Positions 1 to 7,246 of a DNA stretch of 14,760 nt are shown here, one piece after another. A program made the position numbers and the translations under genes. Origin of the DNA: Candidatus Sulfopaludibacter sp. SbA3 (GTDB lineage Bacteria > Acidobacteriota > Vicinamibacteria > Vicinamibacterales > UBA2999); contig CAMBHC010000024.1 of the NCBI GenBank assembly GCA_945866285.1, positions 1-14,760 of the forward strand. Direction: 5' to 3'. Position 1 is the first letter of the stretch. Every line of letters begins with the position of its first letter. The notes under the pieces are model-generated. The model was given only the letters and a program-made list of their open reading frames with translations. It searched no databases and was not told the origin of the DNA.

Positions 1-420
1 CTCGTCCAGACGCCCGGTCCCGCGATCGTGATCGCGTCAAGCGGCATGGCCACGGGCGGGCGGGTCGTCCATCACCTGTTCGCGGAGTTGCCGTTCGAGC
101 GCAATACCATCTTGTTTGTCGGCTACCAGGCGGCGGGCACCCGCGGCCGCCAGCTGATCGAGGGCGCCCACCACGTCAAGATGTACGGCCAGGAAGTGCC
201 GGTGCGCGCGCGCATCGCGAAGATCAACGGCATGTCTGCGCACGCCGATGCCGGTGAGATCATGCGGTGGTTGCGGACGTTCCCGCGCGCCCCGAAGACC
301 ACGTACCTGGTGCACGGTGAGCCGCCCGCCCAGGCCGCGCTGCAGGCCCGCATCCAGAAAGAACTGTCGTGGACCGTGGAGATTCCCAGCCACGGCCAGA
401 CCGTCGAATTGCCGTTGTAG
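1..420 (+). CDS. Beta-CASP metallo-beta-lactamase-fold RNase, 3' part only
   Basis: This is the C-terminal 139 residues of a gene that begins before the window; the frame is open from base 1. The family (YSH1/CPSF-like, COG1236) consists of zinc-dependent ribonucleases that act on RNA in the cytoplasm. Visible family marks are GMATGGRVVHHL near visible residues 16-27, the beta-CASP motif B block INGMSAHAD with its His at visible residue 81 and Asp at 83, and motif C in YLVHGEP with its His at visible residue 105. The last part (about 55-139) matches the RMMBL (Zn-dependent metallohydrolase RNA specificity) region. The metal-binding HxHxDH motif lies upstream of the window and cannot be checked. 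The stop is followed after 5 bases by the peptidase gene, suggesting co-transcription. The family assignment is firm; the exact substrate (mRNA decay or rRNA/tRNA processing) is unknown. Confidence 0.88.
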   Translation, partial: LVQTPGPAIVIASSGMATGGRVVHHLFAELPFERNTILFVGYQAAGTRGRQLIEGAHHVKMYGQEVPVRARIAKINGMSAHADAGEIMRWLRTFPRAPKTTYLVHGEPPAQAALQARIQKELSWTVEIPSHGQTVELPL

Positions 421-425
421 TTCAC

Positions 426-2372
426 ATGACTGACACTCGTCCGTACTTGCTCGAACAGATCGATGATGCCGCCGTTGTCCAGTTGTATGCTGATGGCTTC
501 GACAAGCTGACGCTCAAGGAAAAGACCCTGGTCTGGCACTTGTGCCGGGCCGCGATCGCCGGTCGCGACATTTACTACGACCAACGCCACCGCCACAACC
601 TGGGCATGCGCGCCCTGCTCGAGGGCGTCTTGAGGCACGCCGCCGGTGTGCCGGCCGACACGCTCGCGGAGCTGACGCGCTACACCAAGCTGTTCTGGCT
701 CAACACCGGTCCGTACAACAACCTCACCGCGCGAAAGTTCCTGTTGAACCTCGATCGCGCGCGCGTGACAGAGGCGATGGAGATTGCCACGCGCAACGGC
801 GCCGACTTCAAGCTCGACGCCGGCGAAACCGTTGGCGATCGTGTCGAGCGATTCGCGCGCATGTTCTTCGATCCGGATTTCGAGACCATGGTCACCAACA
901 AGACCCCTGGCGCCGGCCAGGACATTCTGGCCTCGAGCATCAACAACCTGTACGACGGCGTCACGATGGCCGACCTCGAGGGCTTCAGCGAGCGCCACCC
1001 GTTGAACTCCCGGCTGGCCATGCGCGATGGCGCGCTCGTGGAAGAGGTCTACAAGGTCGGTGGCCTCTACGACGCCCAGATTCGCCGCATCGTCGGTCAC
1101 TTGCGCGACGCGATGCCGTTTGCGCCACCGGCGCTGGGCAAGGCACTGGCAGCCCTGGTCACGTTCTACGAGACCGGTGAGGATGCCGACCGCGAGGCGT
1201 TCGACATTGCCTGGGTCCAGAATCGCGATACCGCGGTGGACACCATGAATGGGTTTATCGAGGTCTACATGGACGCCCGCGGCATCAAGGGCGCCTGGGA
1301 GGCGCTGGTCTACTACGCCAACCACGAACGGACCGAGAAGATCAAAGCGCTGGCGACCCACGCACAGTGGTTTGAAGACCATCTGCCGATCGATCCGAAA
1401 TACCGCAAGCCCACGGTGCAGGGCGTGTCGGCGATGGCCATTGAGGTCGTGATTGAGATCGGTGAGTCGGGCCCGATTACCCCGATCGGCGTCAACCTGC
1501 CCAACGATCAGCGCATTCGCGAGGTGCACGGCAGCAAGTCGGTGTCGCTCTCGAACGTGCTCGAGGCGTATGAGAAGGCCCTGCCGACAACGTTTCGCCA
1601 GGAGTTTGCGTGGGACGATGCGGAGGCGGAGCGGGCGAAGACGTGGGGCGCGTTTGCGAGCGAGCTGACCACCGAGATTCACGAGGTGTTGGGCCACGGA
1701 TCGGGCCGCATGGCTGATCAGATCGCGGTCACACCCCAGGAATTGCTGAAGGAGCAGTACTCGGCACTCGAAGAGTCGCGCGCCGACCTGGTGGCGTTGT
1801 ATTTCGTCGCCGACCCGTACCTGGCGACGCTTGGCCTGGTGCCGGCGGACGAGCAGCAGGCTGTCGTGCAGACCGAGTACGAGGCGTATGCCCGCAACGC
1901 GCTGGTCCAGTTGCGGCGGGTCCGCGTCGGCGCGCAGCTTGAAGAAGACCACATGCGCAACCGCCAGGCGATCGTTCACTGGCTGCTGGCCAACACCAAG
2001 TCCATCGACGTGCGGCGCCGCGACAACAAGACGTATTTCGTGGTGAACGACACGGATGCGTTCAGGAGCGGCGTGGCGCGGCTACTGGCCGAGGTCCAGC
2101 GGATCAAGTCCGAGGGTGACTACGCGGCGGCTCGCGACCTGTTTGAAACCTACGGCGTGCATTTCGACCCGGATCTCAGGGACGAAGTCGTGGCGCGGGT
2201 CGATCACCTGAAGCTGCCGTCGTACACCGGCTTCGTAATGCCAAAGCTGGAGCCGGTGACTGACGGGTCGGGCACCATCACGGACGTGAAGATCTCGTAT
2301 CCTTGCGACTTGGCGCAGCAGATGCTCGAATATTCGGAAAGTGGACCTGCTTCCTTTTTACGGACTACGTAA
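426..2372 (+). CDS. Dipeptidyl peptidase III (M49 family metallopeptidase)
   Basis: A 648-residue zinc exopeptidase expected to release dipeptides from the N-terminus of oligopeptides in the cytoplasm. The M49 zinc motif is HEVLGH at residues 419-424 (His ligands H419 and H424, catalytic E420), followed by GSGRM. The second motif EESRAD at 449-454 supplies the third zinc ligand (E450 by analogy with the EEcRAE motif). Another family hallmark is the substrate-cleft segment PIGVNLPN followed by EVHGSKSVSLSNV, about 50-70 residues before the zinc site. No signal peptide is present. The length fits bacterial M49 enzymes (about 650-700). I chose ATG 426 because it begins MTDTRPYLLEQI just after the upstream stop; the frame is open further upstream to an ATG at 369, but that would overlap the RNase gene. 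No Shine-Dalgarno is seen in the 5-base gap, so translational coupling is likely. Family certain; the natural peptide substrate is unknown. Confidence 0.95.
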   Translation: MTDTRPYLLEQIDDAAVVQLYADGFDKLTLKEKTLVWHLCRAAIAGRDIYYDQRHRHNLGMRALLEGVLRHAAGVPADTLAELTRYTKLFWLNTGPYNNLTARKFLLNLDRARVTEAMEIATRNGADFKLDAGETVGDRVERFARMFFDPDFETMVTNKTPGAGQDILASSINNLYDGVTMADLEGFSERHPLNSRLAMRDGALVEEVYKVGGLYDAQIRRIVGHLRDAMPFAPPALGKALAALVTFYETGEDADREAFDIAWVQNRDTAVDTMNGFIEVYMDARGIKGAWEALVYYANHERTEKIKALATHAQWFEDHLPIDPKYRKPTVQGVSAMAIEVVIEIGESGPITPIGVNLPNDQRIREVHGSKSVSLSNVLEAYEKALPTTFRQEFAWDDAEAERAKTWGAFASELTTEIHEVLGHGSGRMADQIAVTPQELLKEQYSALEESRADLVALYFVADPYLATLGLVPADEQQAVVQTEYEAYARNALVQLRRVRVGAQLEEDHMRNRQAIVHWLLANTKSIDVRRRDNKTYFVVNDTDAFRSGVARLLAEVQRIKSEGDYAAARDLFETYGVHFDPDLRDEVVARVDHLKLPSYTGFVMPKLEPVTDGSGTITDVKISYPCDLAQQMLEYSESGPASFLRTT

Positions 2373-2376
2373 ATCG

Positions 2377-4434
2377 ATGCGAAAACTGCTACTCATACTC
2401 TTTTTGTGCGCCACCCCGGCCAGTGCGCAGTCCCTGCAAGAGCGGATGCTGCAGGCCGAAGATGCGCGGGCCACGACCGAGGCCGGCCTGGCGCCGCTGA
2501 TGGAAGGCCTGAAGGGTTCTGGCCGGCGGACGGCGATCCGCGCTATCGGCCGCCTTGAGCGGCCTGTGATGATTCCGCTGGTCGCGCCGGCGCTCGATGA
2601 TGGTGTCGGCATTCGCGCCGAGGCCGCCAACGCGTTGGCGCAGATGGCGCGGACGCCGGCGGCGGTGGTTGAGGTCCAGAAACTGCTGCTCAATCGCGCG
2701 GCCATTGATGCCAACCTCAACACCTGGGAGCCGTGGGGCGAGATCGCCGCCGCCCTCGGCCGGCTGCCGTACGACACCGCTGAGCAGGTGGCCGCCACCG
2801 AGGCGGTCTTGACGATTGGCTTGCCGTCACCCGATTCGATGAATGACGTGGATTCGGCGGCGCTCGTCGGGTCGGCGCGCGGCTTCGAATCACTGGCGCG
2901 GACCGTTCGCGCGAAGAAGCTGGCACCGCTCAACTCCCGAACGTGGGATCTGTTACGGTGGGCGGCCACCGCGCAGCGGCCTGCGGCCGATCCACGGTCG
3001 GTCCTGACGCGTCGCCTGGCCATGGCCGCCCTCGTCACCGGCAATCAAGTGACTGCGTCGGTGATCGAACGCGGTCAACTGGATGCAGATGGGGAAGTGC
3101 GCCGGCTCGCGACGGCGGGCCTGGCGACCGATGCCGCCATCAGCGAGCGCGACGTGCTGCTGAAGAAGGGGATGGCCGACATGGACGCGCGAGTGCGGCT
3201 CGAGGCGCTGCGCGGATGGGGCCGTCACTTGCAGGAGACGTCGTGCGCGCTGGTGCGCGCGGCCGTGAAGGACGCTGACGCCCACGTGCGGACACAGGCG
3301 ATCGATCAGCTGGGCGCCGGCTGCCCGGCGTCGGAAGGATCATCAGAGCTGGGCGCGATCGTCGGCACGCTGTCGACGCAACCGCGTACCTGGCATGCGC
3401 CCGCGCACGCGCTGGTCTCGCTCGCGCGCACCGAACCCGCGGCTGCGGCCCGGGCCCTGCCGCTGTTTGTGGCGCATCCCACCTGGCAGGTCCGCATGTA
3501 TGCCGCGCGCGCGGCGAGCGCCCTCGGGGCCGTTGATACCCTGATGGCGTTGATGGGCGATCCGGTCGACAACGTGCGCGAAGCCGCCCTCTCGGCCTTG
3601 ATCGAGTTGAAACGCCCCGAGGCCGTAGCTGCGGCGATCGATTCGCTGACCCGCATTGACTACCAGTTAGTGCTGACGGCCGTCCGTGCGCTCTCAGACG
3701 TCGACCAAATAGTCGACGGCAAGACCCACGCGCCGACCGCGACCTCGCCGTTGCTCACCGCCCTCGGCCGCATCACCAAGGAGAGCAAGGACACCTCGCG
3801 TGACCCGCGTATGGCGATCCTCAATCGCCTGCAGGGTTACGGTGATGCCTCGCAGGCCGTGAACCTGGAGGGCTATCTCAAGGACTTCGATCCGGCCGTC
3901 GCCGCGAAGGCCGCCGAGATCCTGACCGCGTGGACGGGACGTCCCCGCGTGGCGGCGGCGCAGCCGCTCACCGGGCCTGCGGTCACGGTTGCCGCGGTCA
4001 ACGCGGTGCGCGGCAAGACCCTCCGCGTCCACATGACCGGCACCGGGTCGTTCGACATCGCGCTCGACGTGGATGCCGCGCCGTTAGCGGCAGTGCGCGT
4101 GGCTCGTCGTGCCGGCGAAGGCTATTACAACGGCCTCACCTTCCACCGTATCGCCCTGAACTTTGTGATCCAGGGTGGCAGCCCCGGAGCCAACGAGTAC
4201 ATGGGCGAGCCGTTCTACATGCGTGACGAGCCGGGCCTGCACCTGCGGGGCACGGTGGGCATTTCCACGCGCGGCCGCGATACCGGCGACGCGCAGATCT
4301 TCGTCAACACGGTCGACTCACCGCGACTCAATCACACTTACACCGTGTTCGGCAGCGTCACGGCCGGCATGGACGTGGTTGATGGCATTCTCGAAGGCGA
4401 TGTCATTCAACGCGTGGAACTGGTTACCCGCTGA
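2377..4434 (+). CDS. Secreted HEAT-repeat protein with C-terminal cyclophilin peptidyl-prolyl isomerase domain
   Basis: A 685-residue exported fusion. The start at ATG 2377 gives the signal peptide MRKLLLILFLCATPASAQ, with a cleavage site after ASA or AQ; an in-frame GTG at 2341 would put 12 residues before it and overlap the peptidase gene, so it is less likely. Residues about 20-540 are helical, Ala/Leu/Arg-rich repeats of HEAT type (for example DARVRLEALRGWGRH, DAHVRTQAIDQLG, DNVREAALSALIEL). Residues about 545-685 form a compact cyclophilin domain. FHR is at 589-591, with R591 matching the catalytic Arg of CypA and Q599 in IQGG matching its active-site Gln. GTVGIS, GDAQIFV and YTVFG follow. 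The CypA Trp121 and His126 positions appear as Arg and Tyr; Tyr is common in bacterial cyclophilins. It probably acts as a periplasmic folding catalyst, with the HEAT solenoid as scaffold (inferred). It sits 4 bases after the peptidase and directly abuts the aminotransferase. Confidence 0.92.
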   Translation: MRKLLLILFLCATPASAQSLQERMLQAEDARATTEAGLAPLMEGLKGSGRRTAIRAIGRLERPVMIPLVAPALDDGVGIRAEAANALAQMARTPAAVVEVQKLLLNRAAIDANLNTWEPWGEIAAALGRLPYDTAEQVAATEAVLTIGLPSPDSMNDVDSAALVGSARGFESLARTVRAKKLAPLNSRTWDLLRWAATAQRPAADPRSVLTRRLAMAALVTGNQVTASVIERGQLDADGEVRRLATAGLATDAAISERDVLLKKGMADMDARVRLEALRGWGRHLQETSCALVRAAVKDADAHVRTQAIDQLGAGCPASEGSSELGAIVGTLSTQPRTWHAPAHALVSLARTEPAAAARALPLFVAHPTWQVRMYAARAASALGAVDTLMALMGDPVDNVREAALSALIELKRPEAVAAAIDSLTRIDYQLVLTAVRALSDVDQIVDGKTHAPTATSPLLTALGRITKESKDTSRDPRMAILNRLQGYGDASQAVNLEGYLKDFDPAVAAKAAEILTAWTGRPRVAAAQPLTGPAVTVAAVNAVRGKTLRVHMTGTGSFDIALDVDAAPLAAVRVARRAGEGYYNGLTFHRIALNFVIQGGSPGANEYMGEPFYMRDEPGLHLRGTVGISTRGRDTGDAQIFVNTVDSPRLNHTYTVFGSVTAGMDVVDGILEGDVIQRVELVTR

Positions 4435-5610
4435 ATGACGTCGGCCCGCCTGCCAGCCAACCTGGCACCCAACGCGCTGGCGCGCGCCGTCGAGGACAAG
4501 CGCCGCCGTGGCGCCGTCATCGCCGACCTCACCGAGTCGAACCCGACCCGCGTCGGCCTGTCGTATCCACCGGGGCTGCTCGCCCCGCTGGCGGATCCGC
4601 AGGGGCTGACCTACGACCCGCAGCCGCTCGGCCGGTGGCCGGCCCGCGCGGCCGTGGCCGCCGACTTTCGCCGCCGTGGCATCGTGATTTCGGCCGACCG
4701 CGTGGCGCTCACCTCGAGCACGAGCGAAGCCTACGCGCTGCTGTTCAAGTTGTTCTGCGATGCCGGTGACGCGATTCTGGTGCCGCGCCCCAGCTACCCG
4801 CTGTTCGAGCACCTCGCTCGTCTCGAATCTGTCACAGCGCTGACCTACGATCTCGAGTATCACGGCACGTGGCGGATCGACATCGACTCGGTGCGGCGCG
4901 CCATTAGTCCGCGCGTCAAGGCGTTGTTGATCGTGTCGCCGAACAACCCGACCGGCTCGTTCCTGCATCGCGATGACCTCGCGGCCCTGTCCGAGATCTG
5001 CGTCGCCAACGACTGGCCGATCATCGGCGACGAAGTGTTCGCCGACTACGGTCTTGAGCCATCGCCGGCGGCCACGCCCGTGATGGCGGCCGGCGACGTG
5101 CTGACGTTCAGTCTCGGCGGCCTATCGAAGTCGGCGGGCCTGCCGCAGGTGAAGCTGGGATGGATTGGTTTCGGAGGACCCGCGGCCAAGGTTGACGCGG
5201 CGCTGGCGGCGTACGAGATCATCGCCGACACCTACCTGTCGGTGTCCACGCCCGTGCAAATGGCGGCGGCGTCGCTGATCGAGCACGGCGCTCTCGTGCG
5301 CGCGCAGATCCTGGCGCGAGTGCGGGAGAACCTCGCGACCTTGCGGTCGCTGGCGTCGGCCTATCCATCGATTGACGTGCTGCCGGTTGAAGGGGGATGG
5401 TCCGCGATACTTCAGGTGCCCGCCGTCCGCTCTGAAGACGCGCTGGTGCTCGAGTTACTGGACCAGGACGATGTCCTGGTGCATCCGGGATACTTCTTTG
5501 ATTTTCCTCGCGAGGCATATGTCGTGGCCAGCTTGTTGCCACCGCCGGCCGTGTTCGGGCCGGCGATTACGCGCTTGCTGCGCCGCGCCTCAGCTGGACC
5601 CGCGGCATGA
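4435..5610 (+). CDS. Fold-type I PLP-dependent aminotransferase
   Basis: A 391-residue cytosolic class I/II aminotransferase, a usual length. Family residues seen: the NNPTG motif at 170-174 (N171 should contact the PLP ring oxygen), DEVFADY at 199-205 (D199 pairs with the pyridine nitrogen, Y205 nearby), and the Schiff-base lysine K232 in GLSKSAGLPQVKLGW. Two positions are unusual for aspartate-aminotransferase-like enzymes. The phosphate-contacting Arg eight residues after the lysine is Lys (K240), and the C-terminal Arg that binds the substrate carboxylate (usual R-I/L-S) appears to be Val in YVVASLL (about 364). The amino-acid substrate therefore cannot be assigned by analogy. The ATG directly abuts the stop of the cyclophilin gene, and the TGA overlaps the next gene's ATG by 4 bases, so translational coupling at both ends is likely. 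Aminotransferase fold confident; specificity unknown. Confidence 0.92.
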   Translation: MTSARLPANLAPNALARAVEDKRRRGAVIADLTESNPTRVGLSYPPGLLAPLADPQGLTYDPQPLGRWPARAAVAADFRRRGIVISADRVALTSSTSEAYALLFKLFCDAGDAILVPRPSYPLFEHLARLESVTALTYDLEYHGTWRIDIDSVRRAISPRVKALLIVSPNNPTGSFLHRDDLAALSEICVANDWPIIGDEVFADYGLEPSPAATPVMAAGDVLTFSLGGLSKSAGLPQVKLGWIGFGGPAAKVDAALAAYEIIADTYLSVSTPVQMAAASLIEHGALVRAQILARVRENLATLRSLASAYPSIDVLPVEGGWSAILQVPAVRSEDALVLELLDQDDVLVHPGYFFDFPREAYVVASLLPPPAVFGPAITRLLRRASAGPAA

Positions 5611-7097
5611 TGCGGCGGCAGAGCGGCATCAACGTACCGCTGTTCGCCCTGACTTCCACGGAAAGCTGGGGCATCGGCGAGTTCCACGACCTGCCGATGT
5701 TTGCCAGGTGGGCGGCCGAAGCCGGGCAATCGCTCCTGCAGATCCTGCCGATCAACGAGATGTCGACTATCGAACGCTCGCCGTATTCGGCGATGTCGGC
5801 GATGGCCCTGGATCCGATCTACGTCTCGCTGCCGCAATTGGTCGACTTCGCCGGCCTTGGCGGCGAACTGGCCCTGGACGAGCCCGATCGTGCGACGCTG
5901 CTGGCGCTGCGCCAATCGCCTCGCATCCAATACACGGACGTGCGGACGTTCAAGGAGCGCTGGCTGCGCCGCTCGTTCGAGCGTTTCCTTCGCCTTGAGG
6001 TGTCCAGGGGATCGCCACGGGCCCTCCGCTTCGACCAGTTCATTGCCGACGAAGCCTGGTGGCTCGACGAGTACGCAGTGTTCCGCGCCCTGCACGCGCT
6101 GCACGACGAACTGCCATGGCACCTGTGGCCTGAACCGCTGGCTCGAGCCGATCCCGCGGCGGTGGCCGCCGCTCGCGAGGCGCTGCACTCCGAGATTCGT
6201 TACCGGATGTACCTGCAGTGGATTGCGGCGGAGCAGTGGGCTGATGCCAAGCGGCTCGCGTGGCCGGTTCGCGTCTTCGGCGACCTGCCGTTCATGAATT
6301 CCGCCGACAGCCCTGACGTGTGGGCGCGGCAGCACGAGTTCCGTTTCGACGCCACCATCGGCGTGCCCCCAGACGCCTTCAGCGAGACCGGCCAGGACTG
6401 GGGTCTGCCGCCGTGGCGGTGGGACGTGATGGCGAAGTCCGACTTTACGTGGATCCGCGCGCGCGCCCGCCGCTACGCGGCTCTCTATGACGGCTTCCGC
6501 GTCGATCACCTCGTCGGCCTGTATCGCATGTACATCAGGCCTCTCGACCACACCCTGCCGGCGTTCTTCGAGCCCGGTGATGAACCCGGCCAGGTCGCGC
6601 TCGGCGAAACCCTGATTGGCGTGCTCGGCGCCGGCCCGCCGGCGCCGGCATTGATTGCCGAAGACCTCGGCGTGATCCCCAACTTCGTCCGGGAATCGAT
6701 GGCGCGGTTGGATCTGCCCGGCCTGAAAGTGCTGCGCTGGGAGCGTCACTGGGATCAGCCCGGCCAGCCGCTGATCGATCCCACCGGGTTTCCTGAGCGG
6801 TCGGTGGCGACGACGGGGACGCACGATATTGAACCGCTGGCGGCGACCGACGAGATCACGACCGATGAGCAGCGCGTGGCCGTGTTGCGATCGCTGTTGT
6901 CGGCCGGTTCGTCCCTGACCCTGATCCCGTTGCAAGACGTGTTCGGGTGGACCGAACGCATCAACCGGCCGGCGGTGGTTGACGACATCAACTGGACCTG
7001 GCGCCTGCCATGGCCGGTGGATACCTGGCTTGATGGCCCAGTGACCGTCGAGCCCGCCGATCGCCTGCGCGCCTGGACGCGCGACGCCGGCCGCTAG
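5607..7097 (+). CDS. malQ: 4-alpha-glucanotransferase (amylomaltase, GH77)
   Basis: A 496-residue GH77 enzyme that transfers alpha-1,4-glucan segments between maltodextrins in the cytoplasm, for use of maltose or glycogen-derived oligosaccharides. The N-terminus shows the family start GINVPLFALTSTESWGIGEF and the conserved SPYSAMSAMALDPIYVSL. GDLPFMNSADSPDVWA and the loop GVPPDAFSETGQDWGLPPW follow. The catalytic residues are all present: nucleophile D300 in RVDHLVG, acid/base E352 in AEDLG, and the transition-state stabiliser D407 in TGTHD. Length matches the usual 490-520. The start codon lies in an ATGA overlap with the aminotransferase stop, followed at once by a second ATG (5610) that could also serve. 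No other glycogen or maltose gene is visible nearby, so its partners (such as glycogen phosphorylase) must lie elsewhere. It is the last gene of the packed block, as a 149-base gap follows. Confidence 0.95.
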   Translation: MMRRQSGINVPLFALTSTESWGIGEFHDLPMFARWAAEAGQSLLQILPINEMSTIERSPYSAMSAMALDPIYVSLPQLVDFAGLGGELALDEPDRATLLALRQSPRIQYTDVRTFKERWLRRSFERFLRLEVSRGSPRALRFDQFIADEAWWLDEYAVFRALHALHDELPWHLWPEPLARADPAAVAAAREALHSEIRYRMYLQWIAAEQWADAKRLAWPVRVFGDLPFMNSADSPDVWARQHEFRFDATIGVPPDAFSETGQDWGLPPWRWDVMAKSDFTWIRARARRYAALYDGFRVDHLVGLYRMYIRPLDHTLPAFFEPGDEPGQVALGETLIGVLGAGPPAPALIAEDLGVIPNFVRESMARLDLPGLKVLRWERHWDQPGQPLIDPTGFPERSVATTGTHDIEPLAATDEITTDEQRVAVLRSLLSAGSSLTLIPLQDVFGWTERINRPAVVDDINWTWRLPWPVDTWLDGPVTVEPADRLRAWTRDAGR

Positions 7098-7246
7098 GCC
7101 TTAGCCACGAAGGCCGCCAAGCACACGACCGATGAGTGAGAACGAAACGCCTGCAGCCGAAGGTCCGGCGACCTGGAGCTGCCTTCGCCGCGCTCCGGTG
7201 GGGACAAACCTTTAGGTTTGTCCTTCCTGGAACTACACTCTTGACC
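7098..7246 (+). repeat. Non-coding spacer with repeat-like hairpins
   Basis: The spacer between the glucanotransferase and the phosphodiesterase gene. It contains a degenerate stretch beginning CCTTAGCCACGAAGGCCGCC (from 7098), an imperfect inverted repeat with outer arms CGAAGG (7158-7163) and CCTTCG (7182-7187) around inner arms AGGT/ACCT, and a strong hairpin at 7202-7223. An open frame runs through it from a GTG at 7136 into the next gene. That would place a repeat-encoded Arg-rich extension before an otherwise normal signal peptide, so I treat the stretch as non-coding. The pattern resembles dispersed intergenic palindromes in large bacterial genomes; that identity is from memory and untested. 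Confidence 0.4.
7202..7223. repeat. Near-perfect palindrome / hairpin (10-bp stem, 2-nt loop)
   Basis: Left arm GGACAAACC at 7202-7210 and right arm GGTTTGTCC at 7215-7223 are exact reverse complements. The central TTTA lets T7211 pair with A7214 as a tenth base pair. The following bases TTCCTGG are not a T-tract, so this is not a canonical intrinsic terminator on the + strand; on the - strand the sequence after the stem is GC-rich. It lies 24 bases before the likely start of the phosphodiesterase gene. It could be a transcript-stabilising or attenuating hairpin, or one unit of a dispersed palindromic repeat. Confidence 0.6.

Noticed and set aside
123..1979. A 618-codon open frame on the - strand opposite the dipeptidyl peptidase III gene
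   Set aside because: Its translation is Arg/His/Val-rich and matches no fold I recognise. The + strand carries a complete M49 enzyme with all catalytic motifs. Long antisense frames are expected from codon bias at this GC content.
5412..6935. A 507-codon open frame on the - strand opposite the glucanotransferase
   Set aside because: It is low-complexity and Arg/Gln/His-rich, and mirrors the codon pattern of a fully supported GH77 gene on the + strand.
7202..7230. Intrinsic terminator for the glucanotransferase operon
   Set aside because: The stem is strong, but it is followed by TTCCTGG rather than a T-run and has only a 2-base loop, so it is reported as a palindrome instead.
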